NCBI GenBank assembly: GCA_903903985.1
Contig: CAIVAT010000153.1
Location: 1 to 57,351, forward strand
Length of the DNA: 57,351 nt
Direction: 5' to 3'
From: an uncultured Bacteroidales bacterium
GTDB taxonomy: Bacteria > Bacteroidota > Bacteroidia > Bacteroidales > FEN-979
Shown here: in pieces, positions 1 to 9,310 of the stretch
Position numbering within the stretch: position 1 is the stretch's first letter
How the letters are laid out: each line of letters begins with the position of its first letter
Notes under the pieces: generated by a model
The model's database searches: none
The model's input: the letters and a program-made list of their open reading frames with translations, nothing else
Told to the model about the DNA's origin: nothing
Made by a program: the position numbers and the translations under genes

Positions 1-402
1 CTGACTTATGACAATGGTTTACCGGGTGATTGCCGCCTGACCGGTACGGTCACCTCTTCCCTGGGAACCATTCCCGGTGCCTGCGGAGGAGATGTTACCG
101 AAACCTGGACGGCCGTCGTTTGCGGAAATACCATCACAACTTCCAGGATCATCCACGTCAGTCCTGCGTTGACACCATGGTTCCAGCCACAATTGCCCAT
201 TAACGTGTCTTGCGGAGAGGCTGCCACCCACGATCTGACTTATGACAATGGCTTACCGGGTGATTGTCGCCTGACCGGCACGGTCACCTCTTCCCTGGGA
301 ACCATCCCCGGTGCCTGCGGCGGTGATGTCACCGAGACCTGGACGGCCGTCGTTTGTGGAAATACCATCACGACTTCCAGTATCATTCACGTCAGCCCCG
401 CT
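1..402 (+). repeat. Tandem 234-bp coding repeat (78-aa module)
   Basis: Bases 1-168 and 235-402 align with a period of 234 bp. About a dozen mismatches are visible and nearly all are third-codon-position changes; a single Arg/Ser replacement stands out before the copies diverge near their ends. The array probably continues upstream of the window. Confidence 0.9.
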
Positions 403-3303
403 GAAAAACCTGTTATGACGGCTCCCGGCAACATTGTAGTGACTTGCACCGGTTTGCCTGAACCCACCAAACTCCCGTTTAGCAATGAACTTCCGGAGGG
501 CTGTTTAATCACCGGAACATCAAATTTATCAACATTTACAACGACAGTACCCGGTTACTGCCATGGCCAGGTAATAGAAACCTGGACTGCAACTGACATT
601 TGCGATAGACCACTGTCCTCAGTATCAAGGACTATTGACATCAATGACAACATTCCTCCAACGATTTCATGTCCGTCTACTCCACAAACAAGAACCATAA
701 CCGGAGGATTGATATCCTATAAGACCATTGGGAATGAGTTTGATTACACGAATTTAAGTGACAATTGTATTGCAGTATCTGCAACAAATAACCTGAACGG
801 ATCATCAACACTGGATGGATTTGAGTTTCAGTCAGGGACTACTGCCGTAACCTGGACAGCGGTCGATGCCTGCGAAAATACGTCTTCCTGTTCTTTTGAT
901 GTAATCATACATGCCCCGTCGATCACCCTGGAAAAGACCGGCACATTGCATTTGAATACAGTGATGCCGGATGCAATCGCAAACGTGGGAGACCAGATCA
1001 CCTACCAGTTTAAAGTCACCAATACTGGCAATACCATACTGACCAATGTCATGATCACCGACCTGGCCGCAACGGTTACGGGAGGCCCCATCGCAATGCT
1101 GGCGCCGGGTGAAACTGATATCAGCACGTTTACTGCTGTTTATACGTTGATACAGCCTGACACAGTCGCCGGTACCTTTACCAACACAGCTACCGTTACA
1201 GCCACCGCTCCTCAGGCCGTGACGGTGACCGCAACGGATACCGATACCCAGAATTACCTGACCATTTCAGGGAATATCTATGACGATGCAAACGGAATGA
1301 ACAACAGCCAGATATCCGGCAGCCCGGTCAACGGCTCAAGCAGCAACATATTCATAAACCTTGTGAGTGCTGAAAAAGGGGTACTTACCTCGAAATTGGT
1401 CAACACCGATGGCACCTATTGTTTCGTCATTGAGGATGGCGTTGATTTTAATGTGAACTACACCCTCATTTTGACCAATTCGCTTCAAACGGAGGGAGAT
1501 ATGACGTTGAATACTGCAAGCTACCCGCCAAACTGGGTGTCAACCGGGGAGATTCTCGGGTTGAGTTCAGGCAATGATGGCCTGATTGATGGGCTGCTTT
1601 CCGTTTTCACCAGTGAAACAAGATCAAATGCTAACTTTGGCCTTGATCAATTGCCAAATTCCTTCAGCGCATCGGCTTCATACGTCAACCCTGGAGGATA
1701 TAACACGGTTACAGTTCCATCGCTCATAGGAACCGACCCCGAGGATGGATTGCTGGGCACCCATGCAACATTGAAGATCACCGCTCTGGCTACAAATGGA
1801 ACATTATATTACAATGGAATTCCCGTATTCCTGAACCAGGTTATTCATAATTATAACCCTTCGTCACTCACGGACAATCCTGCTGATGGTGATGTAATCT
1901 CTGTCTTTGAATATGCTTTTATTGATATCGCAGGGATGCAGGACCCATCTCCTGCCGTTGTCATACTTGATTTCTATGTTTGTCCTATCCTGGTCACCAA
2001 CCCGCAGGAGACATGTGTACCCAACAAGGTTGACCTGACCGCCTCTTCCGTCACAGCAGGCAGCACATTATATGGAGCCACCCTGAGCTACTGGATGGAT
2101 GAAAATGCCACGATCCCTATGACACATCCAGTTACAGCGGGCAATGGACATTATTACATTAAAGCAACTTTGCCGAGATGCTCTTCCATCATGCCGGTAA
2201 CGGTAACGATACTTCCTTTGCCTGCCTTGTTTAATGCTACCGGCAGTGGCAGTTACTGCGCCGGCGGCGCTGGGCGGGCAATCGGCCTCGATGGTTCACA
2301 AACCGGTGTTAATTATACCCTCTGGTTTGGTTGCTGCAACGTTGTGGGAACAACCGTCCCGGGAACCGGTGGCGCAATCACCTTCCCTGGCTACCAAAAG
2401 ATTGCCGGACTATATTCCGTATTAGCTGAAAATACAACGACGCATTGTACCAATTTCATGGCTTCCTGCGCGTATATATGGATCGATCAGCCGGTACCTG
2501 TTGGCGTTGCAATTCAACCTTCCGGTACGGATCCAATCCCGGCAGGAGAGGCAATCACCTTTACTGCTTCGCCTACCAACGGAGGTACCTCACCCTCCTA
2601 CCAGTGGATGGTAAACGGGCTGAATGCTGGAACAAACAGCGCAACATTCACATATATTCCAGTCAATGAAGATGAGGTAACCTGCGTCCTTACCTCCAAC
2701 GGGTATTGCGTTTCGGGGAATCCGGCTACATCCGCCACAGTGATCGTGGAGGTTCATGGCATTCCTTCTACCATCAGAGCCAGTGGCATTATTGATAATG
2801 GAAAAACCAAATGCTTCAACGCTGAACAAACCCTGAATGTCGCAGGAAACGGAACCGTATTTATTGTTCAGCCCGGCGGGAGTGCATTGATGATCGCAGG
2901 GCAAAACATTCGTTACCTGCCCGGCACTTCAATTCTGGCTGGTGGCTATATGCACGGGACCATTTCGGTCAACAGCCAGTATTGCGGGCAAAAATTACCG
3001 GCTTTGCCATCTTTGACAACAACAGGGGATGAGGAGACCCATAAGGTATCCGTTTCCCCGTCATTCTTCATTTATCCTAACCCGACATCCGCAAAATTTA
3101 CTGTTGAACAAAAAGATAATAAAACATTCGAAACCGTAACGGTTGAAGTTTACGGGATGCGTGGAGAACAGCTCCTGTCTGAAACATTTGCCGGAGCAAA
3201 GAAACATGTATGTGACATTTCACGCGTGCAGCATGGATTGTACTTTGTCAGGGTTGTCGCAGATGGATATGCAGAAACCTTTAAACTGGTCAAGACAAAA
3301 TAA
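1..3303 (+). CDS. Large secreted repeat protein with T9SS C-terminal sorting domain (5' end outside window)
   Basis: The reading frame is open from base 1, so at least 1100 residues are present and the start lies upstream. The N-terminal part holds repeated modules of about 78 residues with conserved Cys and a TETWTAVVCGN-type strand; the first two are nearly identical and a third (about residues 135-215) is diverged. Then come a HYR-like segment, a DUF11/DUF7507-like module (about 305-415, TNTGNT and TNTATVTATAP motifs), an SdrD-B-like stretch starting GNIYDDANG, and Ig/PKD-like segments. The last ~80 residues (IYPNPTSAKF, then VYGMRGEQL, ending in GLYFVRVV) form a type A T9SS sorting domain, so the protein is probably exported through the outer membrane and cell-surface attached or released. 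No enzymatic domain is visible; an adhesin or surface-layer role is inference. Confidence 0.85.
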   Translation: MTYDNGLPGDCRLTGTVTSSLGTIPGACGGDVTETWTAVVCGNTITTSRIIHVSPALTPWFQPQLPINVSCGEAATHDLTYDNGLPGDCRLTGTVTSSLGTIPGACGGDVTETWTAVVCGNTITTSSIIHVSPAEKPVMTAPGNIVVTCTGLPEPTKLPFSNELPEGCLITGTSNLSTFTTTVPGYCHGQVIETWTATDICDRPLSSVSRTIDINDNIPPTISCPSTPQTRTITGGLISYKTIGNEFDYTNLSDNCIAVSATNNLNGSSTLDGFEFQSGTTAVTWTAVDACENTSSCSFDVIIHAPSITLEKTGTLHLNTVMPDAIANVGDQITYQFKVTNTGNTILTNVMITDLAATVTGGPIAMLAPGETDISTFTAVYTLIQPDTVAGTFTNTATVTATAPQAVTVTATDTDTQNYLTISGNIYDDANGMNNSQISGSPVNGSSSNIFINLVSAEKGVLTSKLVNTDGTYCFVIEDGVDFNVNYTLILTNSLQTEGDMTLNTASYPPNWVSTGEILGLSSGNDGLIDGLLSVFTSETRSNANFGLDQLPNSFSASASYVNPGGYNTVTVPSLIGTDPEDGLLGTHATLKITALATNGTLYYNGIPVFLNQVIHNYNPSSLTDNPADGDVISVFEYAFIDIAGMQDPSPAVVILDFYVCPILVTNPQETCVPNKVDLTASSVTAGSTLYGATLSYWMDENATIPMTHPVTAGNGHYYIKATLPRCSSIMPVTVTILPLPALFNATGSGSYCAGGAGRAIGLDGSQTGVNYTLWFGCCNVVGTTVPGTGGAITFPGYQKIAGLYSVLAENTTTHCTNFMASCAYIWIDQPVPVGVAIQPSGTDPIPAGEAITFTASPTNGGTSPSYQWMVNGLNAGTNSATFTYIPVNEDEVTCVLTSNGYCVSGNPATSATVIVEVHGIPSTIRASGIIDNGKTKCFNAEQTLNVAGNGTVFIVQPGGSALMIAGQNIRYLPGTSILAGGYMHGTISVNSQYCGQKLPALPSLTTTGDEETHKVSVSPSFFIYPNPTSAKFTVEQKDNKTFETVTVEVYGMRGEQLLSETFAGAKKHVCDISRVQHGLYFVRVVADGYAETFKLVKTK

Positions 3304-3356
3304 ACTGGAAGTCAAACGAAGGTTGATCTTATGAAAAGTACACTGTAAAAGTCCGG

Positions 3357-4511
3357 TCAATTCTGATTAAGCCGGTCAATCCTGAAATTCAGGTCTGCAA
3401 GTTTCACAGGTCTTTGAAGAGGTTTATATTGACCGGCAATAAAAGCAGTAACTGCGTGTTTCTGCTTTTTCTCCTCCATGACCAGGACTTCAAGGGCATG
3501 ATTGAGTTCCACCATGAAATCCAGGAATGATCCGTCGCGGACTTCTGCATTTGGCTGTATTCCCTGTTCAATGGTCGCCGAATGACTGATGAAAAAAACA
3601 CGCAACCGGGAAATGATCCCTATGATGAAATCAATGTCACCCAGCATGGTGTCAACTTTTTTCTGTATAAACGGGAACTTGCCGCTCCGTTGTCCATCTG
3701 TCAGTTTTTGCATTATTTTTTCCGTCACCAGGAATATAGCCCGGCTGAGTCCTTCTATTTCCTCTTTCATGCCAAAGAAGAAACCGGCTAAAGGTCCGTT
3801 TACAGTTTGTCTGCTTAGGATCTGAAATTTTGATTCCAGATGCAGCGAAATCCTGCATAGTTCCTCCATTGCTGAATTGAGCCTTACCTGTGCAAGCTGC
3901 AAGGCAACGGTTCTTGAAATCCGCACGGCTAATGCTTCAATCAACACTTGTTCGAAGGCATTTGCAATCTCTTTTTTCTGTGAAGAAAGTTTCATACAGC
4001 CCACAACCTGTCCCTGGTAAATTAGCGGAATTATAGCAACTGATTGAATATCATGTATTTCGTAAGCAATTTTATCATGAAGCGGGATCTTTTCAAGACA
4101 ATTGAAATCGGTCTTTCCATCAAAAAGCGCCTTCACCTGCCATGAATTGCGGCGAAAGGTGATCATTTTGGCAAGGCTTTCATCCGGCAGGTTATAATGG
4201 CAAACCAGGTCGAGCCGCCGCTGTTGCCGGTTAAAAATATAAATTCCGCCATACTCAACATGATGGAAACTGCATACCAGAGAAAAAATATCCAGGATTG
4301 ATTTTTCCAGGCCGTCGGGCAGTACCGTAAGGAAATTGATATGATTCGCCAAATGCCTGGTGAGATCGCCTTTCCCGTCAGCCGCAAGCACCCGGTTTTC
4401 ATGGTGATCATTCGCTTTGTACTCCAGGTCCCGGGTAATCATTCCAATCTTTAACGTAAGACTGGTCCCTTTGCGGATAAGTGTCTCAATGGATTCGTGC
4501 GGATGATTCAT
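3357..4511 (-). CDS. GAF-domain protein, degenerate histidine-kinase paralogue without phospho-acceptor His or ATPase domain
   Basis: 384 residues, no membrane segment. Residues ~60-215 form a GAF-like sensor domain that aligns with the GAF domain of the kinase at 6224-8056 (shared CHYNLPD, then IPL...QVxGCxxL). Residues ~225-310 align with the dimerisation/phosphotransfer helices of the same kinase: GMKEEIEGL corresponds to GMAHEINQP and TEKIMQKL to IENIMQKM, but the phospho-accepting His is Glu250 here and no N, G1 or G2 box follows; the protein ends about 70 residues later. It is the last gene of the minus-strand signalling cluster, 232 bp after the response regulator. Likely a duplicated and truncated sensor that could still dimerise; a role as regulator or decoy of the neighbouring kinase is inference. 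The frame is intact, so it is not an obvious pseudogene. Confidence 0.75.
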   Translation of the reverse strand: MNHPHESIETLIRKGTSLTLKIGMITRDLEYKANDHHENRVLAADGKGDLTRHLANHINFLTVLPDGLEKSILDIFSLVCSFHHVEYGGIYIFNRQQRRLDLVCHYNLPDESLAKMITFRRNSWQVKALFDGKTDFNCLEKIPLHDKIAYEIHDIQSVAIIPLIYQGQVVGCMKLSSQKKEIANAFEQVLIEALAVRISRTVALQLAQVRLNSAMEELCRISLHLESKFQILSRQTVNGPLAGFFFGMKEEIEGLSRAIFLVTEKIMQKLTDGQRSGKFPFIQKKVDTMLGDIDFIIGIISRLRVFFISHSATIEQGIQPNAEVRDGSFLDFMVELNHALEVLVMEEKKQKHAVTAFIAGQYKPLQRPVKLADLNFRIDRLNQN

Positions 4512-4743
4512 TTTACAGAAGTCTGGGCAACCCTGTCATCAGCTGAACAGGCAGGGTACTTTGCAGTGCATAATTACCAACAAATCCTTTATCTTGCAAT
4601 ACGGAAAAACCATAATCTGCGACTGCGGGATTCCGCAGGAAGTCAGCATATAAAGATCTGTAATTACCTCATTATCAATAATTATAAATACGATGAGGCG
4701 TGCAAATTACACGAGGGACAGGGTAAATGTTTACAGGGAGAGA
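4512..4743. other. Intergenic gap with a small GATT-loop hairpin
   Basis: The 232 bp between the regulator and the GAF paralogue hold no convincing gene. A 6-bp perfect stem, CTGCGG-GATT-CCGCAG at 4623-4638, is the only structure seen. No TAnnTTTG or sigma-54 box was found on the minus strand. Confidence 0.4.
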
Positions 4744-6129
4744 TCACTTTCTGTCTGCCGGGATATTGAATTTTTCGATCTTGCGATCAAGGGCCTGGCG
4801 GGAAATATTGAGCAGGCGGGCAGCATGGGATTTTACAAATTTCGCCTTTCTCAGCGACTGGATGATGGTTTGTTTTTCCAACTCATGCAGGTTGATCATC
4901 TCCCCTGCAACTTTTGAAGTGAGGTAAGTGCTTATTTTCTTTCCCGAATTGATGAAATGGCTAAGGTTGATGGTGGTTCCGTTGCAAAGGATGATGGCCC
5001 GCTCCACCATGTGTTTGAATTCCCTGACGTTGCCCGGGAAATTGTATTCCAGCAACCATTCAAAAACCCGCGGATCCACATCATGAATTGGTTTTTTGAT
5101 GGATGTCGCATAGGTTTGCAGGAAATACTGGAACAGGGGAGGGATATCCTCTTTTCGTTCCCTGAGCGGGGGCAAGTGTATGGTAAATGAATTCAGCCTG
5201 TAAAAAAGGTCAGGGCGAAAGAGCCTTTCTTCCACCAATTTTTCGAGACTGTGATTGGTCGCTGCAATGATCCTGACATCAACTTTTACCATTTGCTTGG
5301 AGCCCAGCCGCGTGATGGTGAGATCATCAAGAACGCGCAGGAACTTGGGTTGAAGGCTCAATTTCAGGTCACCGATCTCATCCATAAATAATGTTCCGCG
5401 ATGGGTAGCTTCAAACCATCCTGCTTTTTCGCCAACTGCCCCGGTGAAAGCTCCTTTGGTGTGGCCAAAAAATTCGCTCTCAAAAAGCTCTTCTGCAATG
5501 GAGGCACAATTGATCGCATGGTACGGATGTTTTTTACGTTGGCTCAGGTAATGGATCCCCTTGGCAACCAATTCCTTGCCGGTTCCGCTCTCCCCGGTGA
5601 TCAAAACTGTTGTGTTCTGTGATGCAGCCACATTGCACATAAACCTGATCACTTCCTGCATCTGGCGGCTGTCTCCAACGATTTTATGCCCGATTGCCGG
5701 CAATAATTGATCAGAAACGCAGTCGACATCACTGCTGCCATTTTGCATGTTTTTCCGAAAATCAAGAAAGGATTTTGTTTTCTGAATTGCCCGGGTAAGT
5801 TCTTTGATACTGAAGGGTTTATTGAAGAAATCAAAGGCGCCGAGCCTCATGCTGCGGATCACACTGTCCATCTCTCCATGTGCAGTGATCATGATGACTT
5901 CGGTTTGCGGATAAAATTTTCGTATTTTTTCCAATACCTCTATTCCATCCATTTCCGGTAACCGGATATCCACAATTGCCACATCAACAGGATGTTCATC
6001 CAGCAAAGCGAACGCTTCGGAAGGCAATCCCGCCTTGAATACTTCAAAATTCAACTCCCTCAGAAATTCCTCTATTTCATCCCTTATTTCTGGTTCATCA
6101 TCAAGGATGAGTACATGTAACTTTCCCAT
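4744..6129 (-). CDS. Sigma-54-dependent response regulator, NtrC family
   Basis: 461 residues: receiver domain (residues 5-120, acidic pair in LDDE, phospho-acceptor Asp54 in VDIRLPEMDG), AAA+ ATPase domain (about 150-385, Walker A GESGTGKE, sigma-54-contact loop GAFTGA, Walker B LFMDEIGD, R-finger region GNVREFKHMVERA), and a C-terminal Fis-type helix-turn-helix (about 415-457, AARLLNISRQALDRKI). All parts of a functional activator are present, so it should bind enhancer DNA and open sigma-54 promoters when phosphorylated. The gene lies 94 bp downstream of the histidine kinase on the same strand and is its most likely partner, with its own possible promoter in the gap. The target genes are not visible; no clear TGGCAC-N5-TTGC site was found by eye. 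Confidence 0.93.
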   Translation of the reverse strand: MGKLHVLILDDEPEIRDEIEEFLRELNFEVFKAGLPSEAFALLDEHPVDVAIVDIRLPEMDGIEVLEKIRKFYPQTEVIMITAHGEMDSVIRSMRLGAFDFFNKPFSIKELTRAIQKTKSFLDFRKNMQNGSSDVDCVSDQLLPAIGHKIVGDSRQMQEVIRFMCNVAASQNTTVLITGESGTGKELVAKGIHYLSQRKKHPYHAINCASIAEELFESEFFGHTKGAFTGAVGEKAGWFEATHRGTLFMDEIGDLKLSLQPKFLRVLDDLTITRLGSKQMVKVDVRIIAATNHSLEKLVEERLFRPDLFYRLNSFTIHLPPLRERKEDIPPLFQYFLQTYATSIKKPIHDVDPRVFEWLLEYNFPGNVREFKHMVERAIILCNGTTINLSHFINSGKKISTYLTSKVAGEMINLHELEKQTIIQSLRKAKFVKSHAARLLNISRQALDRKIEKFNIPADRK

Positions 6130-6163
6130 ATGAAAATAAGGTCATCTGTATTAACAGGATTTA

Positions 6164-6195
6164 CAAAGTAAGTCTATTCTTTTCAATGAACCAAA
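6164..6195 (-). promoter_or_regulatory. Possible Bacteroidota-type promoter for the NtrC-family regulator
   Basis: Read on the minus strand, TTTG (6195-6192) is followed after 21 bp by TACTTTG (6170-6164), close to the TTTG-N19-TAnnTTTG consensus but with a 7-bp -7 box. The predicted start is about 25 bp upstream of the ATG at 6129. Confidence 0.35.
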
Positions 6196-6223
6196 CATTT
6201 ACATATGTTTTATGGAAAATTAA

Positions 6224-8056
6224 TCAAACGGCCGGCAAAACAATCCTGACATTGGTATATTCACCGGGATCACTCGTAACGGTGATCGAACCGTTCATTT
6301 CCTTCACAATTCCATATACAATGGACAAACCCAGACCTGATCCCGCCCCTTCTCTTTTGGTTGTAAAAAAAGGTGTAAACAACTTTTCAATATGTTCTTC
6401 AGAAATACCGATCCCATTATCGGAAACATCCAGAATGACGGAATTCGCAGACTTTGTTGCTTTAATCTCTATCTGCTTTTGAAATCCCGGATCGTTGGTT
6501 TTCTTGAATTTTTCGATCACTGCATACCTGGAATTGGTCATTAAATTAAGGAGTACCTGTTCCATCTTGAAAATATTCCCGACAATATGTGCCTTGCTGT
6601 CAATATCGGCCGATACGATTTTGATGCCTTCGGCCCTGAATTGCACACTGACCATTTCCAGTGTTTTTGAAACCAGCTCCCTGATGTTCACCTTTTTAAA
6701 AACAATGTCATGATGGTCCTGGGCAAAAATGCGCATATTGTCGACAACCTGTTGAATACGATTGACATTCAGCAGCATCGATTGAAATTTTCGTTGCAGG
6801 TATGCCGTCGAAAGGTCCTTTCTTCCCATGATCATTTTTTGCATGATGTTCTCGATCGACAAGGAGATGATGACGAGTGGCTGGTTTATTTCATGAGCCA
6901 TCCCTGCCGATAGTTCACCGAGCGACTCCATCTTTGATTTATGGATAAGCATTTGCTGTTTGATCTTTAAATCGCTGATGGTTTGATTCAACTGCTCAAC
7001 GGTACGGTTCAGTTTTACCTGGGCATCATGCAGATCGATCATCCTGGCGATCCGCCAAACGATGGCTTCAATAAACGATTTATCATCACTGGTAATATTT
7101 TCAAAATCGTTGAGGATCAGATTAAGGCAGCCCAGAACTTGATTTTCGTGAACCAGTGGGATGACCGAGATGGTTTTCTGATCCATTCTTTCAATTTCCC
7201 GCCTTATTTCATCGGGAAGTTCGGGTAAAATATCATACTGGGGCTTTCCCCTCATGACAATTTCAAACTGAAGGGTATCCGCTTCAAAGGACCTGTTATT
7301 GCTGATAAAGTTATCCGGTAAATTGTAATGACAGGTGAGCTCCAGCATCTGCCGGTCTTCATTTAACAAGTACAGACCCCCGGCGAAAATGCAATCGGCC
7401 TGGTATAATTTAACAAAGACATCTGTGATTGTTTTTTCCAGCCCGCCCGAAAATGAAGTTATTAAATTGATGCTTTGTTCAATGGAAATATACGCGGATT
7501 TTTTTTTATCTGCAGTAACATCATGCACAATATTAAGTAACCCGATCACCTTCCCCTGACCATCATGGATGGGCATGCCATGTGCTTCAACGTATACCTT
7601 CCCGTTTTTATTTTTAAAAGTATTGCTGGATATGCATTCCCTGTTTTCTTCCGTGACTGGCTTGAATATTTCACGGCGGTATTTCTCCCTGGCAGCCCTG
7701 TCATACATCCCGAAGATGGACTTTCCGATCATGTCTTCCGCATTTTTGCCATGAAATTCCGCTGCCTTGTGATTCACATAGATGTATTTTCCCTTCAGGT
7801 CAACAATGGTGACAATCTTGTTAATATTTTCAGCCATCAGCATGTATCTTTCCTCCAGCATCTTGCCGGCACCCTGCAGGAGGTTATGCGCCTGGGAAGT
7901 TTCTGCTATATTCTGATCCTTTTCCCTCATGGCGAGGAAATTATCAAAATTAGTCTCCAGTTGCTTCGCAAGCTCGCTGATAAGCTTATCGACTTTCTTT
8001 TTCAGGATGGTGTTTTCCTGAACTAACTCATCGATGCGTTCATTGTTGAGGGACAT
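6224..8056 (-). CDS. Cytoplasmic PAS-GAF sensor histidine kinase
   Basis: 610 residues with no membrane segment. Order: N-terminal coiled coil (1-70), PAS domain (about 72-190, with VDLKGKYIYVN and GLLNIVHDVT), GAF domain (about 195-355), HisKA helices with the phospho-accepting His388 in GMAHEINQPL, and a HATPase domain with N box (NLMTNSRYAV), G1 (DVSDNGIGI) and G2 (GAGSGLGLSIVYGIV). It is therefore an active-looking NtrB-like kinase that senses an intracellular signal through PAS/GAF ligands, which cannot be named from sequence. The gene sits between two sigma-54-type regulators on the same strand, 30 bp after the upstream one, so it could phosphorylate both. The protein at 3357-4511 is a paralogue of its GAF-HisKA part. 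Confidence 0.93.
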   Translation of the reverse strand: MSLNNERIDELVQENTILKKKVDKLISELAKQLETNFDNFLAMREKDQNIAETSQAHNLLQGAGKMLEERYMLMAENINKIVTIVDLKGKYIYVNHKAAEFHGKNAEDMIGKSIFGMYDRAAREKYRREIFKPVTEENRECISSNTFKNKNGKVYVEAHGMPIHDGQGKVIGLLNIVHDVTADKKKSAYISIEQSINLITSFSGGLEKTITDVFVKLYQADCIFAGGLYLLNEDRQMLELTCHYNLPDNFISNNRSFEADTLQFEIVMRGKPQYDILPELPDEIRREIERMDQKTISVIPLVHENQVLGCLNLILNDFENITSDDKSFIEAIVWRIARMIDLHDAQVKLNRTVEQLNQTISDLKIKQQMLIHKSKMESLGELSAGMAHEINQPLVIISLSIENIMQKMIMGRKDLSTAYLQRKFQSMLLNVNRIQQVVDNMRIFAQDHHDIVFKKVNIRELVSKTLEMVSVQFRAEGIKIVSADIDSKAHIVGNIFKMEQVLLNLMTNSRYAVIEKFKKTNDPGFQKQIEIKATKSANSVILDVSDNGIGISEEHIEKLFTPFFTTKREGAGSGLGLSIVYGIVKEMNGSITVTSDPGEYTNVRIVLPAV

Positions 8057-8086
8057 GGATCATGGTATTCGGAAAACCAAAAATAA

Positions 8087-9244
8087 TTACTGAACAACAG
8101 TAAACCGTTTCACATCATCAGCTGTAATCATTCCATCGCAAAGGATTGCCAGGCGTTCCACGACGTTTTTCAGCTCCCGGATGTTGCCGGTCCAGCGAAT
8201 CTCTTTCAATGCATCCATGGCTTCGGGAACAATTTCCATCAGGGGTTTGCCCATCGCGGTGCAAAAATCGGCAAGAAATTGCCCGGCCAGCAATGGAATG
8301 TCATCAACCCTCCTGTGCAATGGAGGAACATCAATCACAATCACGCTCAGCCGGTGGTAAAGGTCTTCACGGAAAGTTTTGTTTTTTATTTCCTCCCTCA
8401 GATTTTTATTGGTGGCAGCGATCACCCTGACATCAACCGCGATCTCTTTTTCTCCACCCACGCGTGTGATTTTATTTTCCTGCAGGGCGCGAAGCACTTT
8501 CGACTGCGCTGAAAGGCTCATATCACCGATCTCATCCAGAAAAAGGGTTCCTCCGCTTGCCTGCTCAAAATCTCCCTTGTGCTGTTTGATGGCAGAGGTA
8601 AAAGAACCTTTTTCGTGGCCAAAAAGGTTGCTCTCGATGAGTTCGGCTGGTATTGCAGCGCAATTTACCTCGATAAAAGGGCCGTTGGACCGGTTGCTTA
8701 AAGCATGCAAATGTCGTGCAACCAACTCCTTGCCGGTACCGTTTTCACCTGTAACCAGCACACGTGCTTCGGTAGGTGCCACTTTCGCAATCATCGACCG
8801 GATCTGCATCATGGCTTCACTGAGGCCGATCATCTCATAATTGACCCCGATCCTGCGTTTCAGGAAACGGGTTTCGTCAACCAGCCTTGTGCGGTCAAGC
8901 GCATTGCGCAAGGCAACCAGCAACCGGTTCAGGTCAATGGGTTTGGAAATGTAATCATAGGCCCCTTTTTTGATGGCTTCCACCGCGGTGTCGATGGTTC
9001 CATGGCCGGAAATCATAATGACCGGGGTATCGGTCACCTCAAATATTCTGCCAAGTACCTCAATGCCATCCATTTTTGGCATCTTGATGTCGCACAGGAT
9101 GGCATCATACTTGCATTCACTGATCTTCTGCAATCCCGCTTCCCCGTCGGGAGCATCATCAACTCCATACTTCTCATATTCCAGGATCTCCCTTAAGGTG
9201 TTCCGGATGTTTTTTTCGTCATCAATGACCAGGATACGGGACAT
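8087..9244 (-). CDS. Response regulator with AAA+ sigma-54 activator domain but no DNA-binding domain
   Basis: 385 residues from the ATG at 9244, chosen because MSRILVIDDE is the canonical receiver start; a longer frame to 9322 would overlap the divergent promoter. Receiver domain (1-120, Asp52 in CDIKMPKMDG) and AAA+ domain (about 140-375, Walker A GENGTGKE, Walker B LFLDEIGD, GNIRELKNVVERL). Two oddities: the loop that normally reads GAFTGA is GSFTSA, and the protein ends about 15 residues after the AAA+ domain with no Fis helix-turn-helix. DNA-binding-less activators such as Helicobacter FlgR are known, so it may act from solution, or on something other than sigma-54. First gene of the minus-strand signalling cluster. 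Confidence 0.88.
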   Translation of the reverse strand: MSRILVIDDEKNIRNTLREILEYEKYGVDDAPDGEAGLQKISECKYDAILCDIKMPKMDGIEVLGRIFEVTDTPVIMISGHGTIDTAVEAIKKGAYDYISKPIDLNRLLVALRNALDRTRLVDETRFLKRRIGVNYEMIGLSEAMMQIRSMIAKVAPTEARVLVTGENGTGKELVARHLHALSNRSNGPFIEVNCAAIPAELIESNLFGHEKGSFTSAIKQHKGDFEQASGGTLFLDEIGDMSLSAQSKVLRALQENKITRVGGEKEIAVDVRVIAATNKNLREEIKNKTFREDLYHRLSVIVIDVPPLHRRVDDIPLLAGQFLADFCTAMGKPLMEIVPEAMDALKEIRWTGNIRELKNVVERLAILCDGMITADDVKRFTVVQ

Positions 9245-9274
9245 TAGGATTTTAGATTTGAATGAAGATTGATT

Positions 9275-9282
9275 CAAAGGTA
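9275..9282 (-). promoter_or_regulatory. TAnnTTTG -7 box upstream of the signalling cluster
   Basis: TACCTTTG read on the minus strand matches the Bacteroidota -7 element and lies about 30 bp before the ATG at 9244. No clear -33 TTTG is present at the right distance. Confidence 0.5.
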
Positions 9283-9295
9283 GGTAAAGTTTGGA

Positions 9296-9303
9296 TAACT
9301 TTG
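9296..9303 (+). promoter_or_regulatory. TAnnTTTG -7 box of the VCBS-protein gene; probably leaderless
   Basis: TAACTTTG matches the Bacteroidota -7 consensus. It ends 7 bp before the ATG at 9311, so transcription would start at or next to the start codon. The divergent box at 9275-9282 is only 13 bp away. Confidence 0.55.
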
Positions 9304-9310
9304 TAAAACA

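Noticed and set aside
4512..4743. Sigma-54 promoter for the GAF paralogue
   Set aside because: No GG/GC pair with correct spacing on the minus strand was found by eye.
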